Shown: positions 9,461 through 19,207, numbered from the stretch's first letter. The stretch: DNA of 64,000 bases from Clostridium estertheticum (GCF_026650985.1 NZ_CP086239.1:4738501-4802500); one strand, 5' to 3'. Made by a program: numbers and translations. The notes: generated by a model not told the origin, from the sequence alone.

Positions 9461-10024
9461 ATGAGGTTTATTAAAGACGATGAATTTATACGTGGCAATT
9501 GCCCAATGACTAAGGAAGAAGTAAGAATATTAAGTGTAGTAAAGCTAGAACTTGAAGATAATTATAGAGTTATAGATATTGGCGCTGGAACAGGATCTGT
9601 AAGTATTCAGATAGCGCAGATATGTAAAAATGGTAAAGTTATAGCTATAGAAAAAGATAATGATGCGTTAGAGGTTTTAAAACAAAATAAAGAAAAGTTT
9701 AAGACAAGTAACTTAGAAATAATAAATTTCGAGGCTATGGAGATAGCGTCAAACATAATAGGAGAATTTGACGCTATATTTGTGGGCGGAAGTGGTGGAA
9801 ATATAGCTGACATTATTGAAAAGTATGGAGATAAACTAAAAAATGGCAAAAATATTGTTTTAAACTTTATAACTATAAATAACGTATACAAGGCTATGGA
9901 AGCTTTAAAAAAGTTAAAATATGAAGTAGAATGTGTACAAATTCAAGTAAGTAGAACAAAAGGAAAGAGTTATATGTTAATGGCTAATAACCCGATATTT
10001 GTGGTAACTGGAAGAAAGCAATAA
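9461..10024 (+). CDS. cbiT: Cobalt-precorrin-6B C15-methyltransferase (decarboxylating) CbiT
   Basis: SAM-dependent methylation at C15 with loss of the C12 acetate carboxyl in anaerobic cobalamin synthesis; in many bacteria this is the second domain of CobL. The start FIKDDEFIRGNCPMTKEEVR is the CbiT signature, and VIDIGAGTGSVSIQ is the SAM-binding glycine loop. Its 187 residues fit the stand-alone enzyme. AGGAGG precedes the ATG. It is detached from its functional partner cbiE (48.7 kb). A structured repeat element begins directly after its stop codon. Confidence 0.94.
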   Translation: MRFIKDDEFIRGNCPMTKEEVRILSVVKLELEDNYRVIDIGAGTGSVSIQIAQICKNGKVIAIEKDNDALEVLKQNKEKFKTSNLEIINFEAMEIASNIIGEFDAIFVGGSGGNIADIIEKYGDKLKNGKNIVLNFITINNVYKAMEALKKLKYEVECVQIQVSRTKGKSYMLMANNPIFVVTGRKQ

Positions 10025-10277
10025 AAAAGTGTGACACCTATAACATTCTCCTGCGTGACTTGAAATAAGAGCTTGAAACATGAAATTACATTAAGAAATT
10101 CTAATATTTTGCAAATAGAAAATTCTCTATCGTTCACATTCGCCGTCCTGGCTCAGGTTTGCTAGCCTGACTTCCTGTCAGGCTTACGAGAATTTTTATT
10201 TGCAAAAGAAGAATTTCTAAATGGAATTTCAATTGTTTCTGCTCTTCTTATTTCAAGTCACTTCTGGAGTAAGTTAT
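10025..10277 (+). repeat. Structured element A, copy 1 (inverted relative to 13238-13485)
   Basis: Folds as one long hairpin with side arms. GTGACTTGAAATAAG (10055-10069) pairs perfectly with 10247-10261. TTTTGCAAATA (10107-10117) pairs perfectly with 10197-10207. Further pairs are GAAAC/GTTTC, TGAAATT/AATTTCA, AGAAATTC/GAATTTCT and an apical AGCCTGAC/GTCAGGCT (10164-10184). The outer pair is ATAAC (10040)/GTTAT (10273). Junction bases CTATCGTTCACATTCG are unpaired and conserved in copy 2. It begins right after the cbiT stop with AAAAAGTGT, as copy 2 does after asd. No ORF lies inside. It could be a structured RNA or a hairpin-type miniature mobile element. Confidence 0.75.
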
Positions 10278-10355
10278 ACTATTATGTAGTATCTTAATAA
10301 AAACCTAAGAGCGATGGTATATAAAATGGGGATAATCTATGGAGGGTAGAGGTAC

Positions 10356-11114
10356 ATGATATTTAAAGAATTCGGAAATAAAAGTATGCCTGTTATTATT
10401 TTTCTCCATGGGGGTGGATTGTCTTGGTGGTCATGGAAACCACAAATTGAGGTTTTACAAAAAAAATATTATGTTGTAACACCTATTATTGATGGACAAG
10501 GTGATGCTTTTGATACCCCTTTTGTAAGTATAAAAAAATCAGGTGAGCAGGTTATTAAATATATAAAAGATAATTGTAATGGGAAAGTTTTTGCAATATG
10601 TGGTTTATCTATCGGTGCTCAAATAACTGTTGAAATACTATCTAGAGAAAAAGATATTACGGATAACGCTGTTATAGAAAGTGCCTTAGTTTATCCTATG
10701 AAACTTGCATGCTCATTAACTGTACCAATGTATAATATTTGTTATGGGTTACTAAAAAAAAGGTGGTTTGCAAAGCTACAAGCTAAATCGTTAAACGTGC
10801 CAGATAATTTGTTTGAGACTTATTATGAAGAAAGCTCAAAAATTACGAAGGAATCACTAATTAATATTACTAAAAGTAATGGGAATTATCCAATGCCTTT
10901 GACTTTGTGTAATACAAAAGCAAAAGTATTAATATTAGTTGGTGAAAAGGAATTATCAATAATGAAAAAATCAGCATCTCTACTTCATGAAACTATTAAC
11001 GGTAGTTTTTTAAAGGTAATTGGAAAAAGTCGACATGGAGAAATTAGCCTAATTTATCCAGAGAAATACCTTGATTTATTGCAACAACTTTTTTCAAGTA
11101 ATAATGAGAAATAA
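10356..11114 (+). CDS. Alpha/beta hydrolase
   Basis: A 252-residue hydrolase of the alpha/beta fold. FLHGGGLSWWSW near residue 17 is the oxyanion-hole loop, the nucleophile is Ser85 in CGLSIGAQ, and the likely catalytic His lies in SRHGE near the C-terminus. No signal peptide is seen, so it is cytoplasmic. Substrate unknown; esterase, lactonase or thioesterase activity are all possible. A GGAGGGTAGAGG site precedes the ATG. It is followed 27 bases later by an HD-domain gene, likely in one operon, and both sit inside the segment bounded by the inverted element A copies. Confidence 0.8.
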   Translation: MIFKEFGNKSMPVIIFLHGGGLSWWSWKPQIEVLQKKYYVVTPIIDGQGDAFDTPFVSIKKSGEQVIKYIKDNCNGKVFAICGLSIGAQITVEILSREKDITDNAVIESALVYPMKLACSLTVPMYNICYGLLKKRWFAKLQAKSLNVPDNLFETYYEESSKITKESLINITKSNGNYPMPLTLCNTKAKVLILVGEKELSIMKKSASLLHETINGSFLKVIGKSRHGEISLIYPEKYLDLLQQLFSSNNEK

Positions 11115-11141
11115 TATTTTATATTTTTAAGGAGTATTAGT

Positions 11142-11639
11142 ATGAATAAAATTAGCAATTTAATTTTAGAAATGTTTAAATTCGATGAAGGCGCGCCAGA
11201 GTTAATTCAACATTTTATAAAGGTACATGAGTTTGCTAAGCTAATTGGTAGCATGGAGAAAATTTCATCGAATAATATGGAAATTTTAGAGGTGGCAGCT
11301 ATTGTTCATGATATAGGGATTAATGTTTCTATGAAAAAATATGGAAAAAGTAATGGCAAGCTTCAGGAACAGGAAGGCCCTATTTATGCAGAAAAATTAT
11401 TAAATAGACTTGAATTTAAGAAGGAGGTAATTGAGAGGGTAAGCTATTTGGTAGCTCACCACCATACTTATTCAAATATTGATGGGATTGATTATCAGAT
11501 TTTAGTAGAGGCTGACTTCCTTGTGAATTTATATGAAAATGAAAATGATAAAGAGACTATACAAAATACTTATAACAAAATTTTCAAAACTGAATCAGGA
11601 CGAAAAATTTGTAATCAGATGTTTATAATAAAAGATTAA
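11142..11639 (+). CDS. HD-domain phosphohydrolase-like protein
   Basis: A 165-residue HD-domain protein. The metal-binding pair is His56-Asp57 in AAIVHDIGI, an upstream His lies in KVHEFAK (His29), and AHHHTY plus VEADFLV supply the later metal and base residues. Such proteins act on phosphorylated small molecules or nucleotides; this short form has no partner domain and I cannot assign the substrate. AAGGAG precedes the ATG, and it follows the alpha/beta hydrolase closely. Confidence 0.8.
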   Translation: MNKISNLILEMFKFDEGAPELIQHFIKVHEFAKLIGSMEKISSNNMEILEVAAIVHDIGINVSMKKYGKSNGKLQEQEGPIYAEKLLNRLEFKKEVIERVSYLVAHHHTYSNIDGIDYQILVEADFLVNLYENENDKETIQNTYNKIFKTESGRKICNQMFIIKD

Positions 11640-11697
11640 AACTTGTGGATTCAATCTTCCTTCTCCATGACCAATATAGTTTTTTATGATTATTGGG

Positions 11698-12783
11698 CTA
11701 TAACACTTTAGGTCTTTTACTCCTAATCTCCGCCACAATAAAGACAACAAAAGGGATTATAACTTCAAAAGGAAAAGAATAATATTGCCATATATTTGAA
11801 ATCCAGAAATGCGATTCCATGGTGCTTTTGGTAACAAAAAAAGAAAAGTTTAACATTAGGAAAACTATAGGTGTTGCAATGAATTTGTAATCATCAAACC
11901 CGAGAACCTTTGAAATTCCATTACAAACTGCAAAAGTAGCTATACTTACCTTAATAAAGGCACACACTAAAAACACTATAATTACTGTTAATTCAAGTCT
12001 TTGAAGAAGACCTAGACGAATAATGCCTACTGCCATGCTAGACGGAAAGTATTCTCTAGATATGGTATCATTACTCAATACTAAAATATTTCTTAACACT
12101 GTTAAGGTTATAAGTCCTCCACCTATGAGTATACCTACTATAAAGCTTTTTTTGTAATTTTTTACTTTAGATATATTTGAAAATATTGTTGTAAAAACTA
12201 CGATTTGGCCAAAGGGATAAGTAAAACTTGAAAAAACACCTTTTAACAAGGGAGTTACACCATTGTTTAGTATTGGTTTTAATCTGTTAATATCCATTTG
12301 TGAAATTGATAATAAAGGTACAATTAGAACTATTGAAATTATAACCCAACTAAAGAATTCAGCCCATCGTCCTAGGACTTTAATGCCTGCTTTTAAACTC
12401 CATATAATTAGCATAGCAAAAAAAATCATTGGTACTACCACAGGTGTATCAGCGAATACTAAAGTATTAGTAAATTCTGCTATGATTTTAAAGATTAAGG
12501 CTGCATCATGAAAGAAAAACCATATCATTAGTATACTTAATAGGTTTCCAATATACTTCCCCATGACTAGCGGAAGTATATCAAATAAATCCTTTCCAGG
12601 ATATAAAGATAAAATTTTAGAAAACATAAGTACCAATATAATAGAAAAGGGAATAGCAATAATTACTGCTATCCAAGCATCTTGTTTTGCTTGAGTGCCA
12701 GATCCTATCAAAAGAGAATTTCCAAGTAAAAAAAGTATTATTAATATAGTTGCTTGTCTTTCAGAAATAGCTTCATTTTTCAT
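11698..12783 (-). CDS. GerAB/YndE-family spore germination permease
   Basis: A 361-residue protein with about ten membrane helices, of the amino-acid-permease-like GerAB family in the inner spore membrane. The N-terminal ISERQATILIILFLLGNSLL is characteristic. GerAB proteins form the germinant-sensing subunit with GerAA and GerAC. Neither partner is encoded next to it, so it is an orphan subunit or works with subunits encoded elsewhere. It marks the organism as an endospore former. The start follows a GGGG stretch, a moderate ribosome binding site. Confidence 0.88.
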   Translation of the reverse strand: MKNEAISERQATILIILFLLGNSLLIGSGTQAKQDAWIAVIIAIPFSIILVLMFSKILSLYPGKDLFDILPLVMGKYIGNLLSILMIWFFFHDAALIFKIIAEFTNTLVFADTPVVVPMIFFAMLIIWSLKAGIKVLGRWAEFFSWVIISIVLIVPLLSISQMDINRLKPILNNGVTPLLKGVFSSFTYPFGQIVVFTTIFSNISKVKNYKKSFIVGILIGGGLITLTVLRNILVLSNDTISREYFPSSMAVGIIRLGLLQRLELTVIIVFLVCAFIKVSIATFAVCNGISKVLGFDDYKFIATPIVFLMLNFSFFVTKSTMESHFWISNIWQYYSFPFEVIIPFVVFIVAEIRSKRPKVL

Positions 12784-13237
12784 TTATTACCCCGGCTTTA
12801 TTTATTTTAATTATTCATATGTATTAATTTTACCCATATATAGTTATATATAACCTTATATTATTGAAGATATTAATATTTTTATAAAGTAAAGTATCCA
12901 AAACTAATGTGTAAAGTGAAAAATGATGTATAAAAGTATAGTTTTTTTTATAATCCGAATTAAAGTAAACTCAAAACTTAGGATATTCTTAAATGCGTAA
13001 AATAAAAAAGATAAGCAGAAGGTTTAACATACCCTTCCACTTATCTTTTATTTCTAAAATACATACCATCGGACATCCTATCGAACCTGAGCCGATAGTC
13101 CTCAGCTTTTCCCAACTATTGTTTTTAAAAATTCATATTTTACTATTATGTTTTGCTACTATGTTTTTCTACAATACGATTTCCGTTCCACCGGAACGGA
13201 AGAGCTCATTCTTCTAAATATAGCAATACATAATAAA
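12784..13237. other. Intergenic region with several hairpins, no gene seen
   Basis: AT-rich DNA upstream of the GerAB gene. It holds a terminator-like hairpin (13000-13053), a short CTATCG/CGATAG hairpin around 13080-13100, and a strong perfect hairpin TTCCGTTCC-acc-GGAACGGAA (about 13181-13201) without a T-run. Short open frames here show no codon bias or ribosome binding site. Element A copy 2 follows. Confidence 0.5.
13000..13053. terminator. Possible bidirectional terminator hairpin
   Basis: GATAAG and GAAGG pair with CCTTC and CTTATC, flanked by A-rich DNA on the left and TTTTATTT on the right. It lies between the GerAB gene start and the 3' side of asd/element A. Confidence 0.5.
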
Positions 13238-13485
13238 ATGAACTTACTCCGAAAGTGACTCCGATAAGAAGTGCAGAAACAATTGAAATCCCATTTAAAA
13301 TTCTTCTTTTACAAGTAAAAATTCTCGTGAGACTGCCAGCATGGCAGTCTAGCGAACCGGCTGAAAGCCGAATGTGAGCGATAGAGAATTTTTACTTGTA
13401 AAAGATTAGAATTTCTTAATGGCATTTCATGTTTCAAACTCTTATTGGAGTCACGCAGGAGGAAGTTCATAGGATTACACTTTTT
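13238..13485 (-). repeat. Structured element A, copy 2
   Basis: Read on the minus strand it aligns along its whole length with 10025-10277. Its stems differ in sequence but still pair: outer ATGAACTT/AAGTTCAT (13238-13245, 13463-13470); GTGACTCC/GGAGTCAC (13255, 13447); TTTTACAAGTA/TACTTGTAAAA (13307-13317, 13393-13403); apical AGACTGCC/GGCAGTCT (13330-13350). The side hairpin CGGCT/AGCCG replaces GCC/GGC of copy 1. It starts at the asd stop codon in the same relative orientation as copy 1 to cbiT. Confidence 0.75.
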
Positions 13486-14566
13486 ATTTAGAAGTTAGGT
13501 ACCCTTCATTCATTAGGAGCTCAGCAGATAAAACTGCACCGCCGGCTGCACCACGTAGAGTGTTGTGGGATAAACAAACAAATTTATAATCAAATATTTT
13601 GTCTTCTCGTAGTCTACCGAGTGATATTCCCATACCTTTTTCAATATTTCTATCGAGTCTTGTTTGAGGTCTATCATTTTCCTCAAAGTATGTTAAAAAC
13701 TGCTCAGGAGCATTTGGAAGATTCAAATCTTGAGGTTTTCCTTTGTAAGTTGCCCATTTTTCTAAAATAGTTTCTTTTGATGGTTTCTTTTCAAAGGAAA
13801 CAAATACAGCAGCTAAGTGACCATCAGCCACAGGGACACGTATGCATTGAGTTGAAATTATAGGTGCCTTTGCATTAAATACTTTATCATTTTCTATATG
13901 ACCCCAAATTTTTAGAGGTTCCTGTTCACTCTTTTCTTCTTCGCCACCTATATATGGGATAACATTATCAATAATTTCTGGCCAGTCTGAGAAAATTTTA
14001 CCTGATCCAGATATAGCTTGATATGTGCAAACTAATATTTTTGTAGGTTTGTATTCTAGAAGAGCACTTATAGCAGGGACATAACTTTGGATTGAGCAGT
14101 TTGGTTTTACAGCAATAAAACCTCTCTTAGTTCCGAGTCTCCTGCGTTGTACATCGATTAATTTAAAATGGTCTGCATTTATTTCTGGAATAACCATTGG
14201 AACATCTGGAGTACTTCGATGTGCAGAGTTATTTGAAATTACAGGAGTTTCAGCTTTGGCATAACTTTCTTCAATTGCTCTTATTTCATTTGCTGGCATA
14301 TTAACAGCGCAAAAGACGAAATCTACCTCGCTGCTTATTAAATCTACTTCGTTTATGTTTTTTATTACTATATTCTTGACGTTTTCAGGCATTGGAACAT
14401 CCAATTTCCATCTTTTATTTACTGCGTCAAAATAAGTTTTACCCACAGAGTTCTCACTAGCAGCAATAACAGCTATTTCAAAATAAGGGTGATTTTCAAG
14501 TAGTGTAACAAGACGTTGACCAACAAATCCAGTTCCACCTAATAATCCGACTTTTAGTTTTTTCAT
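13484..14566 (-). CDS. asd: Aspartate-semialdehyde dehydrogenase
   Basis: Reduces aspartyl phosphate to aspartate semialdehyde for lysine/diaminopimelate, threonine and methionine synthesis. The N-terminus KVGLLGGTGFVGQR is the NADP-binding motif and the active-site cysteine lies in KPNCSIQS. At 360 residues it matches the longer archaeal/fungal-type Asd rather than the 330-residue usual bacterial form. I place the start at 14566, where GGAGGT is correctly spaced, and discard a 26-residue upstream extension without conserved residues. Its stop codon abuts element A. Confidence 0.92.
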   Translation of the reverse strand: MKKLKVGLLGGTGFVGQRLVTLLENHPYFEIAVIAASENSVGKTYFDAVNKRWKLDVPMPENVKNIVIKNINEVDLISSEVDFVFCAVNMPANEIRAIEESYAKAETPVISNNSAHRSTPDVPMVIPEINADHFKLIDVQRRRLGTKRGFIAVKPNCSIQSYVPAISALLEYKPTKILVCTYQAISGSGKIFSDWPEIIDNVIPYIGGEEEKSEQEPLKIWGHIENDKVFNAKAPIISTQCIRVPVADGHLAAVFVSFEKKPSKETILEKWATYKGKPQDLNLPNAPEQFLTYFEENDRPQTRLDRNIEKGMGISLGRLREDKIFDYKFVCLSHNTLRGAAGGAVLSAELLMNEGYLTSK

Positions 14567-14838
14567 TGTATTAATACCTCCGATTCTAATGATGTATAAA
14601 TGTGTAAAATTACAAATATTGCACATGGATATATTCATACTCATGTTATATTGGGAATAGTAATAATAAACATAAAAATTTTATATGTTACTATTATAAA
14701 TGATTATAATGTTAAAAAGTATATACTTCAAGCAATTTATTATATAGAATGGTTATGGATGACAAATATATGATTTTGTAATGAAGTAAAAAGTCATATA
14801 ATTTTTCATAAAAAGACTAAAAGAAATGGGGAATAAAG
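14567..14838. other. Divergent asd/speD intergenic region
   Basis: About 270 bases of very AT-rich DNA between divergently transcribed genes, presumably holding both promoters. I see no clear paired -35/-10 boxes, riboswitch core or hairpin that I would name. Confidence 0.4.
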
Positions 14839-15657
14839 TTGGCTAAAAATGACAAAAACAAAATAAAACTATATGGATTTAACAACCTAACAAAATCATT
14901 GAGTTTTAATATTTATGATGTTTGTTATACAAAAACAACTGAGGATCGAAAGAAATATATAGAATATATTGATGAACAATATAATGCTGAGAGGTTAACA
15001 AAAATTCTCACTGATGTTACGAAAATGATAGGTGCTAGTGTATTAAATATTGCAAAGCAGGATTATGATCCACAAGGAGCAAGTGTAACATTACTTATTT
15101 CAGAGGAAGAAATTCCACTATATGTGGTAGACCCTTCTTGTAATAGGGGAATTCTAACTCCAATTAGGGAGAATATTGTAGGGCATTTAGATAAAAGTCA
15201 TGTAACAGTTCATACTTATCCTGAAAGTCATCCTCAAAATGATATAAGTACTTTTAGAGTTGATATAGATGTAGCCACTTGTGGTGAAATTTCACCATTA
15301 AAAGCTCTAAATTATTTAATAGATAGTTTTGATTCAGATATTATTACTATTGACTATAAAGTTCGTGGGTTTACTCGCGATATGGATGGTAAAAAACATT
15401 TTATAGATCATGAAATTAATTCTATACAAAATTATATTGCTAAAGAAACAATTGATAGATATACCTTAATGGATATGAATATATATCAATCAAATATATT
15501 TCATACAAAAATGATATTAAATGACTTTGAACTTGATAATTATTTGTTTGAGATTAAACAAGAAGATTTAAATGAGGATGAAAAAGCGAGTATTGTTGCA
15601 AAACTTGAAAAAGAAATGAAAGAAATATTTTATGGTATGGATATTTCTAATGATTAA
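14839..15657 (+). CDS. speD: S-adenosylmethionine decarboxylase proenzyme SpeD
   Basis: Makes decarboxylated SAM, the aminopropyl donor for spermidine. It is a self-cleaving pyruvoyl enzyme. The cleavage site is Lys119-Ser120 in [16 protein letters not shown], nearly the same as the E. coli SpeD motif. The 272-residue length fits the long (class 1a) form. The TTG start at 14839 follows a GGGG-containing site. No spermidine synthase gene is next to it, so it looks monocistronic, with 435 non-coding bases after it. Confidence 0.93.
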   Translation: MAKNDKNKIKLYGFNNLTKSLSFNIYDVCYTKTTEDRKKYIEYIDEQYNAERLTKILTDVTKMIGASVLNIAKQDYDPQGASVTLLISEEEIPLYVVDPSCNRGILTPIRENIVGHLDKSHVTVHTYPESHPQNDISTFRVDIDVATCGEISPLKALNYLIDSFDSDIITIDYKVRGFTRDMDGKKHFIDHEINSIQNYIAKETIDRYTLMDMNIYQSNIFHTKMILNDFELDNYLFEIKQEDLNEDEKASIVAKLEKEMKEIFYGMDISND

Positions 15658-16092
15658 TGTTATATTAATGTTATATTAATAATATGTAGGAATAATATAT
15701 AAAAATATATAGAAAACACATAAAAGGCATATTTAAATAAATGACATTTAATTGATTTTGTTAGGTATTTAAATGTGCTTAAATAATAAAAACTACTCTA
15801 TTATCTAAACGATTTCAATTTTCACATTAGTAAAAATAATTAATTATCTAATTATTTAAAAATATAATTCCAATTTTTACCACACATTCACCAATTTATA
15901 TGTTATAATTTTAAATATGTTGAAAATATGTTATTAAAAGTATTTTAAGACAATAAAAACATATTGAAGTAAATTTTCGTTTGACAATAATTTAACAACA
16001 GGACAGTTATACTTTATTGATGTGTTAACTATTATAGGAATCAAATCACATTCGTATAAATTATAATTTGTTTAGGTTTTGAGGGGGGAGAT
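15658..16092. other. Intergenic region upstream of the glycogen operon
   Basis: AT-rich DNA with a short direct repeat (ATGTTATATTA twice) just after speD. A TTGACA at 15981-15986 could be the -35 of the glg promoter, but no well-spaced -10 follows, so I do not call it. No ORF or RNA gene recognised. Confidence 0.4.
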
Positions 16093-17997
16093 ATGAATAA
16101 CGTAGAAGATTTCTTATCTCATAGACATGAATTTAATAGTTACAAATTTATGGGATGTAAACTTAAAATAAAAAATGGAGAAAGGGGAGCTGAATTTTCA
16201 GTATGGGCACCAAATGCAAAAGAAGTCATGGTGGTCGGAGATTTTAATAATTGGGATGGGTGCACGCATTCCATGAAAAATATAGAAAAATCAGGTTTCT
16301 TTAATATTTTTATCGAAGAGATCAAAGATGGTGATTTATATAAATATAAAATAATAACAAATGATGGAAAAGTACTTTTTAAGGCTGATCCATATGGATA
16401 TTTTTCTGAGGTAAGACCTAATACCGCATCAATTGTAACGGATCTAAAAGAATACTTGTGGAATGATAAGAATTGGATGATGCATAGGGAAAAAAGAAAG
16501 CCATACGATATGCCCATAAACATATATGAAGTGCATCTTGGTTCATGGGATCGTGGCCATGAGAATAGATTTTATTCATATATGGAAATTGCAGACAAGC
16601 TTCTTAGTTATGTAGTATACATGGGATATACCCATATAGAATTGCTCCCTGTGACGGAACATCCATTAGATGATTCCTGGGGATATCAAACTACAGGTTA
16701 TTTTTCTTTGACTAGTAGATTTGGAAGTCCAAAAGAATTTATGTACCTTGTAAATAAGTTCCACGAAAAGAACATAGGAATTATATTGGACTGGGTTCCA
16801 GGACACTTTTGCAAAGACGAACATGGGCTTTACAAATTTGATGGAACGAATTTGTATCAATATGATAATCCAGAGCTTGGTGAAAATTATGATTGGGGCA
16901 GCGCAAACTTTGATCTTGGAAAAGTTGAGGTTCGTGAGTTTCTTATTTCAAACGCAATGTTCTGGTTTGAATTATATCATATTGATGGAATGAGAGTGGA
17001 TGCCGTTTCTAACATGTTGTATCTAGATTACGGGACAAGGCATGATATGGATCTTAAAAATTCTAATGGAACCAATGAAAATTTAGAAGCTGTCTCATTT
17101 ATAAAAGAGTTAAATGAGACTATATTTAGAAATTATCCAAATGTCTTAATGGTTGCAGAGGAATCTACAGCATGGAAGGGAGTAAGTGCACCCACGAGTA
17201 CTAACGGACTTGGATTTAACTATAAGTGGAATATGGGCTGGATGAATGACATGCTAAAATATATGCAACTTAATAGTAATGAAAAGAAAGCTCAACATGG
17301 GTTAATAACATTCTCATTAATGTATGCTTTTTCTGAAAATTATATATTGCCTTTATCACATGATGAAGTGGTTCATTGCAAGAAGTCGCTATTAAGTAAG
17401 ATGCCAGGGGGTTATGATGATAAATTTTCAAGCTTAAGACTTTTTTATGGGTATACGATGGCACACCCTGGTAAAAAATTATTATTTATGGGAGGTGAAT
17501 TCGGTCAGTTTATTGAATGGAATCCTAATAATGGTTTGGATTGGCTTCTACTAGATTATCCTAAACATAAAAAGCTCCAGCGATATACTAAAGCTTTAAA
17601 TGAATTTTATAAAGACGAAAAAGCTCTATGGCAAAAGGATCACACTAGTGATGGATTTGATTGGATTGATCCTAATAATTCGAATCAAAGTGTAATTTCC
17701 TTCGCAAGGATAGGGCATGACAGGGATGATTATTTAATAGTAGTTTGTAATTTTTCACCGGTTTCTTATGGGATATATAAAGTCGGTGTTCCTGAATTAG
17801 TAAATTACGTGGAAGTATTTAATAGTGATAACAGTATGTTTGGTGGTAATGATAAGTTAAACAATAAAATTATATTGCCTATTTTTGAAAAATGGAATAA
17901 TAAACCTTATTGTATAAATATTACTCTGCCAGCATTATCTATAGTTTTTATAAAAAAAGAAAAGCAGGACGTTTTATTAAAAGCAAGTATATATTAG
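16093..17997 (+). CDS. glgB: 1,4-alpha-glucan branching enzyme GlgB
   Basis: Cuts alpha-1,4 chains and rejoins them as alpha-1,6 branches in glycogen. The N-terminal CBM48 domain carries EFSVWAPNAKEVMVVGDFNNWDG (start near residue 35). The GH13 catalytic part shows LDWVPGHFCKDEHGL, the nucleophile Asp in GMRVDAVSNMLYLD, the acid Glu in VAEESTAWKGVS and the transition-state motif LSHDEVVH. At 634 residues it lacks the extra N-terminal module of E. coli GlgB. GAGGGGGGAG precedes the ATG. First gene of a five-gene run glgB-C-D-A-P. Confidence 0.96.
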   Translation: MNNVEDFLSHRHEFNSYKFMGCKLKIKNGERGAEFSVWAPNAKEVMVVGDFNNWDGCTHSMKNIEKSGFFNIFIEEIKDGDLYKYKIITNDGKVLFKADPYGYFSEVRPNTASIVTDLKEYLWNDKNWMMHREKRKPYDMPINIYEVHLGSWDRGHENRFYSYMEIADKLLSYVVYMGYTHIELLPVTEHPLDDSWGYQTTGYFSLTSRFGSPKEFMYLVNKFHEKNIGIILDWVPGHFCKDEHGLYKFDGTNLYQYDNPELGENYDWGSANFDLGKVEVREFLISNAMFWFELYHIDGMRVDAVSNMLYLDYGTRHDMDLKNSNGTNENLEAVSFIKELNETIFRNYPNVLMVAEESTAWKGVSAPTSTNGLGFNYKWNMGWMNDMLKYMQLNSNEKKAQHGLITFSLMYAFSENYILPLSHDEVVHCKKSLLSKMPGGYDDKFSSLRLFYGYTMAHPGKKLLFMGGEFGQFIEWNPNNGLDWLLLDYPKHKKLQRYTKALNEFYKDEKALWQKDHTSDGFDWIDPNNSNQSVISFARIGHDRDDYLIVVCNFSPVSYGIYKVGVPELVNYVEVFNSDNSMFGGNDKLNNKIILPIFEKWNNKPYCINITLPALSIVFIKKEKQDVLLKASIY

Positions 17998-18034
17998 GGC
18001 ACGATAGCTTAAGTATAAAAGGGGGAAGATTAGA

Positions 18035-19189
18035 ATGGTTAAAAAAGAGATGATAGCTATGATACTCGCAGGAGGTCAGGGATCAAGACTAAAGCAATTA
18101 ACGAAAATGACGGCAAAACCTGCAGTACCATTCGGAGGGAAATATAGAATTATAGATTTTTCTTTAAGTAATTGTTCTAATTCTGATATTGACACAGTAG
18201 GGGTTCTCACTCAATACCAACCATTGGCACTGAACTCTCATATAGGAATAGGCGCTCCTTGGGATTTAGATAGAAGAAATGGAGGGGTGAGTCTTCTTCC
18301 ACCTTATCAAAGTGAAGATGGTGGTAATTGGTACAAAGGGACAGCTGATGCTATATTCCAAAATACAAATTATATTGATAGCTTTGACCCAGAATATGTT
18401 CTTATTTTATCAGGAGACCATATTTATAAAATGGATTATTCAAAAATGTTAGATTATCACAAAGAAAAGGGTGGCGATGCCACTATTGCGGTAATAGAAG
18501 TACCAAGGGATGAGTGTAGTAGATTTGGAATAATGAATACCCTTGATGATGGTAGCATATTTGAATTTGAAGAAAAACCAAAAGATCCTAAAAGTAATTT
18601 GGCCTCTATGGGAGTTTATATTTTTAGTTGGCCAGTACTTAAGCAACTTTTAAAAGATGATAACCGTGATGAAATATCTAGTAATGATTTTGGTAAAAAT
18701 ATAATACCAAAAATGTTAAATAATGAACAGAAATTGTTCGCATATCATTTTAAAGGATATTGGAGAGATGTTGGTACTATTGAAAGTTTTTGGTCGGCTA
18801 ATATGGACTTATTATCTGATGATAATAAACTTGACATACACGACGATAAATGGAGAATATATACAGTTAATCCAATGCTTCCACCACAATATATAGGACC
18901 TGATGCAATTATAAATAATGCAATGCTTAATGAGGGCTGTACGGTCCTTGGTGAAGTAAATAATTGTGTTCTTTTTCAAGATGTACATGTTGGAAAAGGA
19001 TCTAAGATATCTAATTCAGTTATTTTACCTAATACTAAAATAGGAAATAATGTGGTTATAGATAAAGCGATTATAGGAAGCGATGTTGTTATAAGACGTA
19101 ACTCATATATTGGCAATGGTCGAGATATTATTGTTATAGAAAAGGGACGTGAAATTAAAGCTGATTTAAAGGTAGTAAGTAAATTATAA
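18035..19189 (+). CDS. glgC: Glucose-1-phosphate adenylyltransferase GlgC (copy 1)
   Basis: Makes ADP-glucose, the glucosyl donor for glycogen. [14 protein letters not shown] is the nucleotide-binding loop, followed by [26 protein letters not shown] and [10 protein letters not shown] are substrate-site motifs. The C-terminal third is a left-handed beta-helix of hexapeptide repeats. Its 384 residues are standard. GGGGGAAG precedes the ATG. It is followed 18 bases later by glgD, its usual regulatory partner in firmicutes. A closely similar second copy is at 24537-25688. Confidence 0.95.
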   Translation: MVKKEMIAMILAGGQGSRLKQLTKMTAKPAVPFGGKYRIIDFSLSNCSNSDIDTVGVLTQYQPLALNSHIGIGAPWDLDRRNGGVSLLPPYQSEDGGNWYKGTADAIFQNTNYIDSFDPEYVLILSGDHIYKMDYSKMLDYHKEKGGDATIAVIEVPRDECSRFGIMNTLDDGSIFEFEEKPKDPKSNLASMGVYIFSWPVLKQLLKDDNRDEISSNDFGKNIIPKMLNNEQKLFAYHFKGYWRDVGTIESFWSANMDLLSDDNKLDIHDDKWRIYTVNPMLPPQYIGPDAIINNAMLNEGCTVLGEVNNCVLFQDVHVGKGSKISNSVILPNTKIGNNVVIDKAIIGSDVVIRRNSYIGNGRDIIVIEKGREIKADLKVVSKL

Positions 19190-19207
19190 AATTAAGGAGG
19201 TGTTAAA

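Noticed and set aside
12993-13217. 74-codon plus-strand frame
   Set aside because: It runs through two hairpins, has no ribosome binding site and no recognisable domain.
14567-14644. 26-residue N-terminal extension of Asd
   Set aside because: The NADP-binding motif begins right after the start at 14566, which has a GGAGGT site; the extension has no family sequence.
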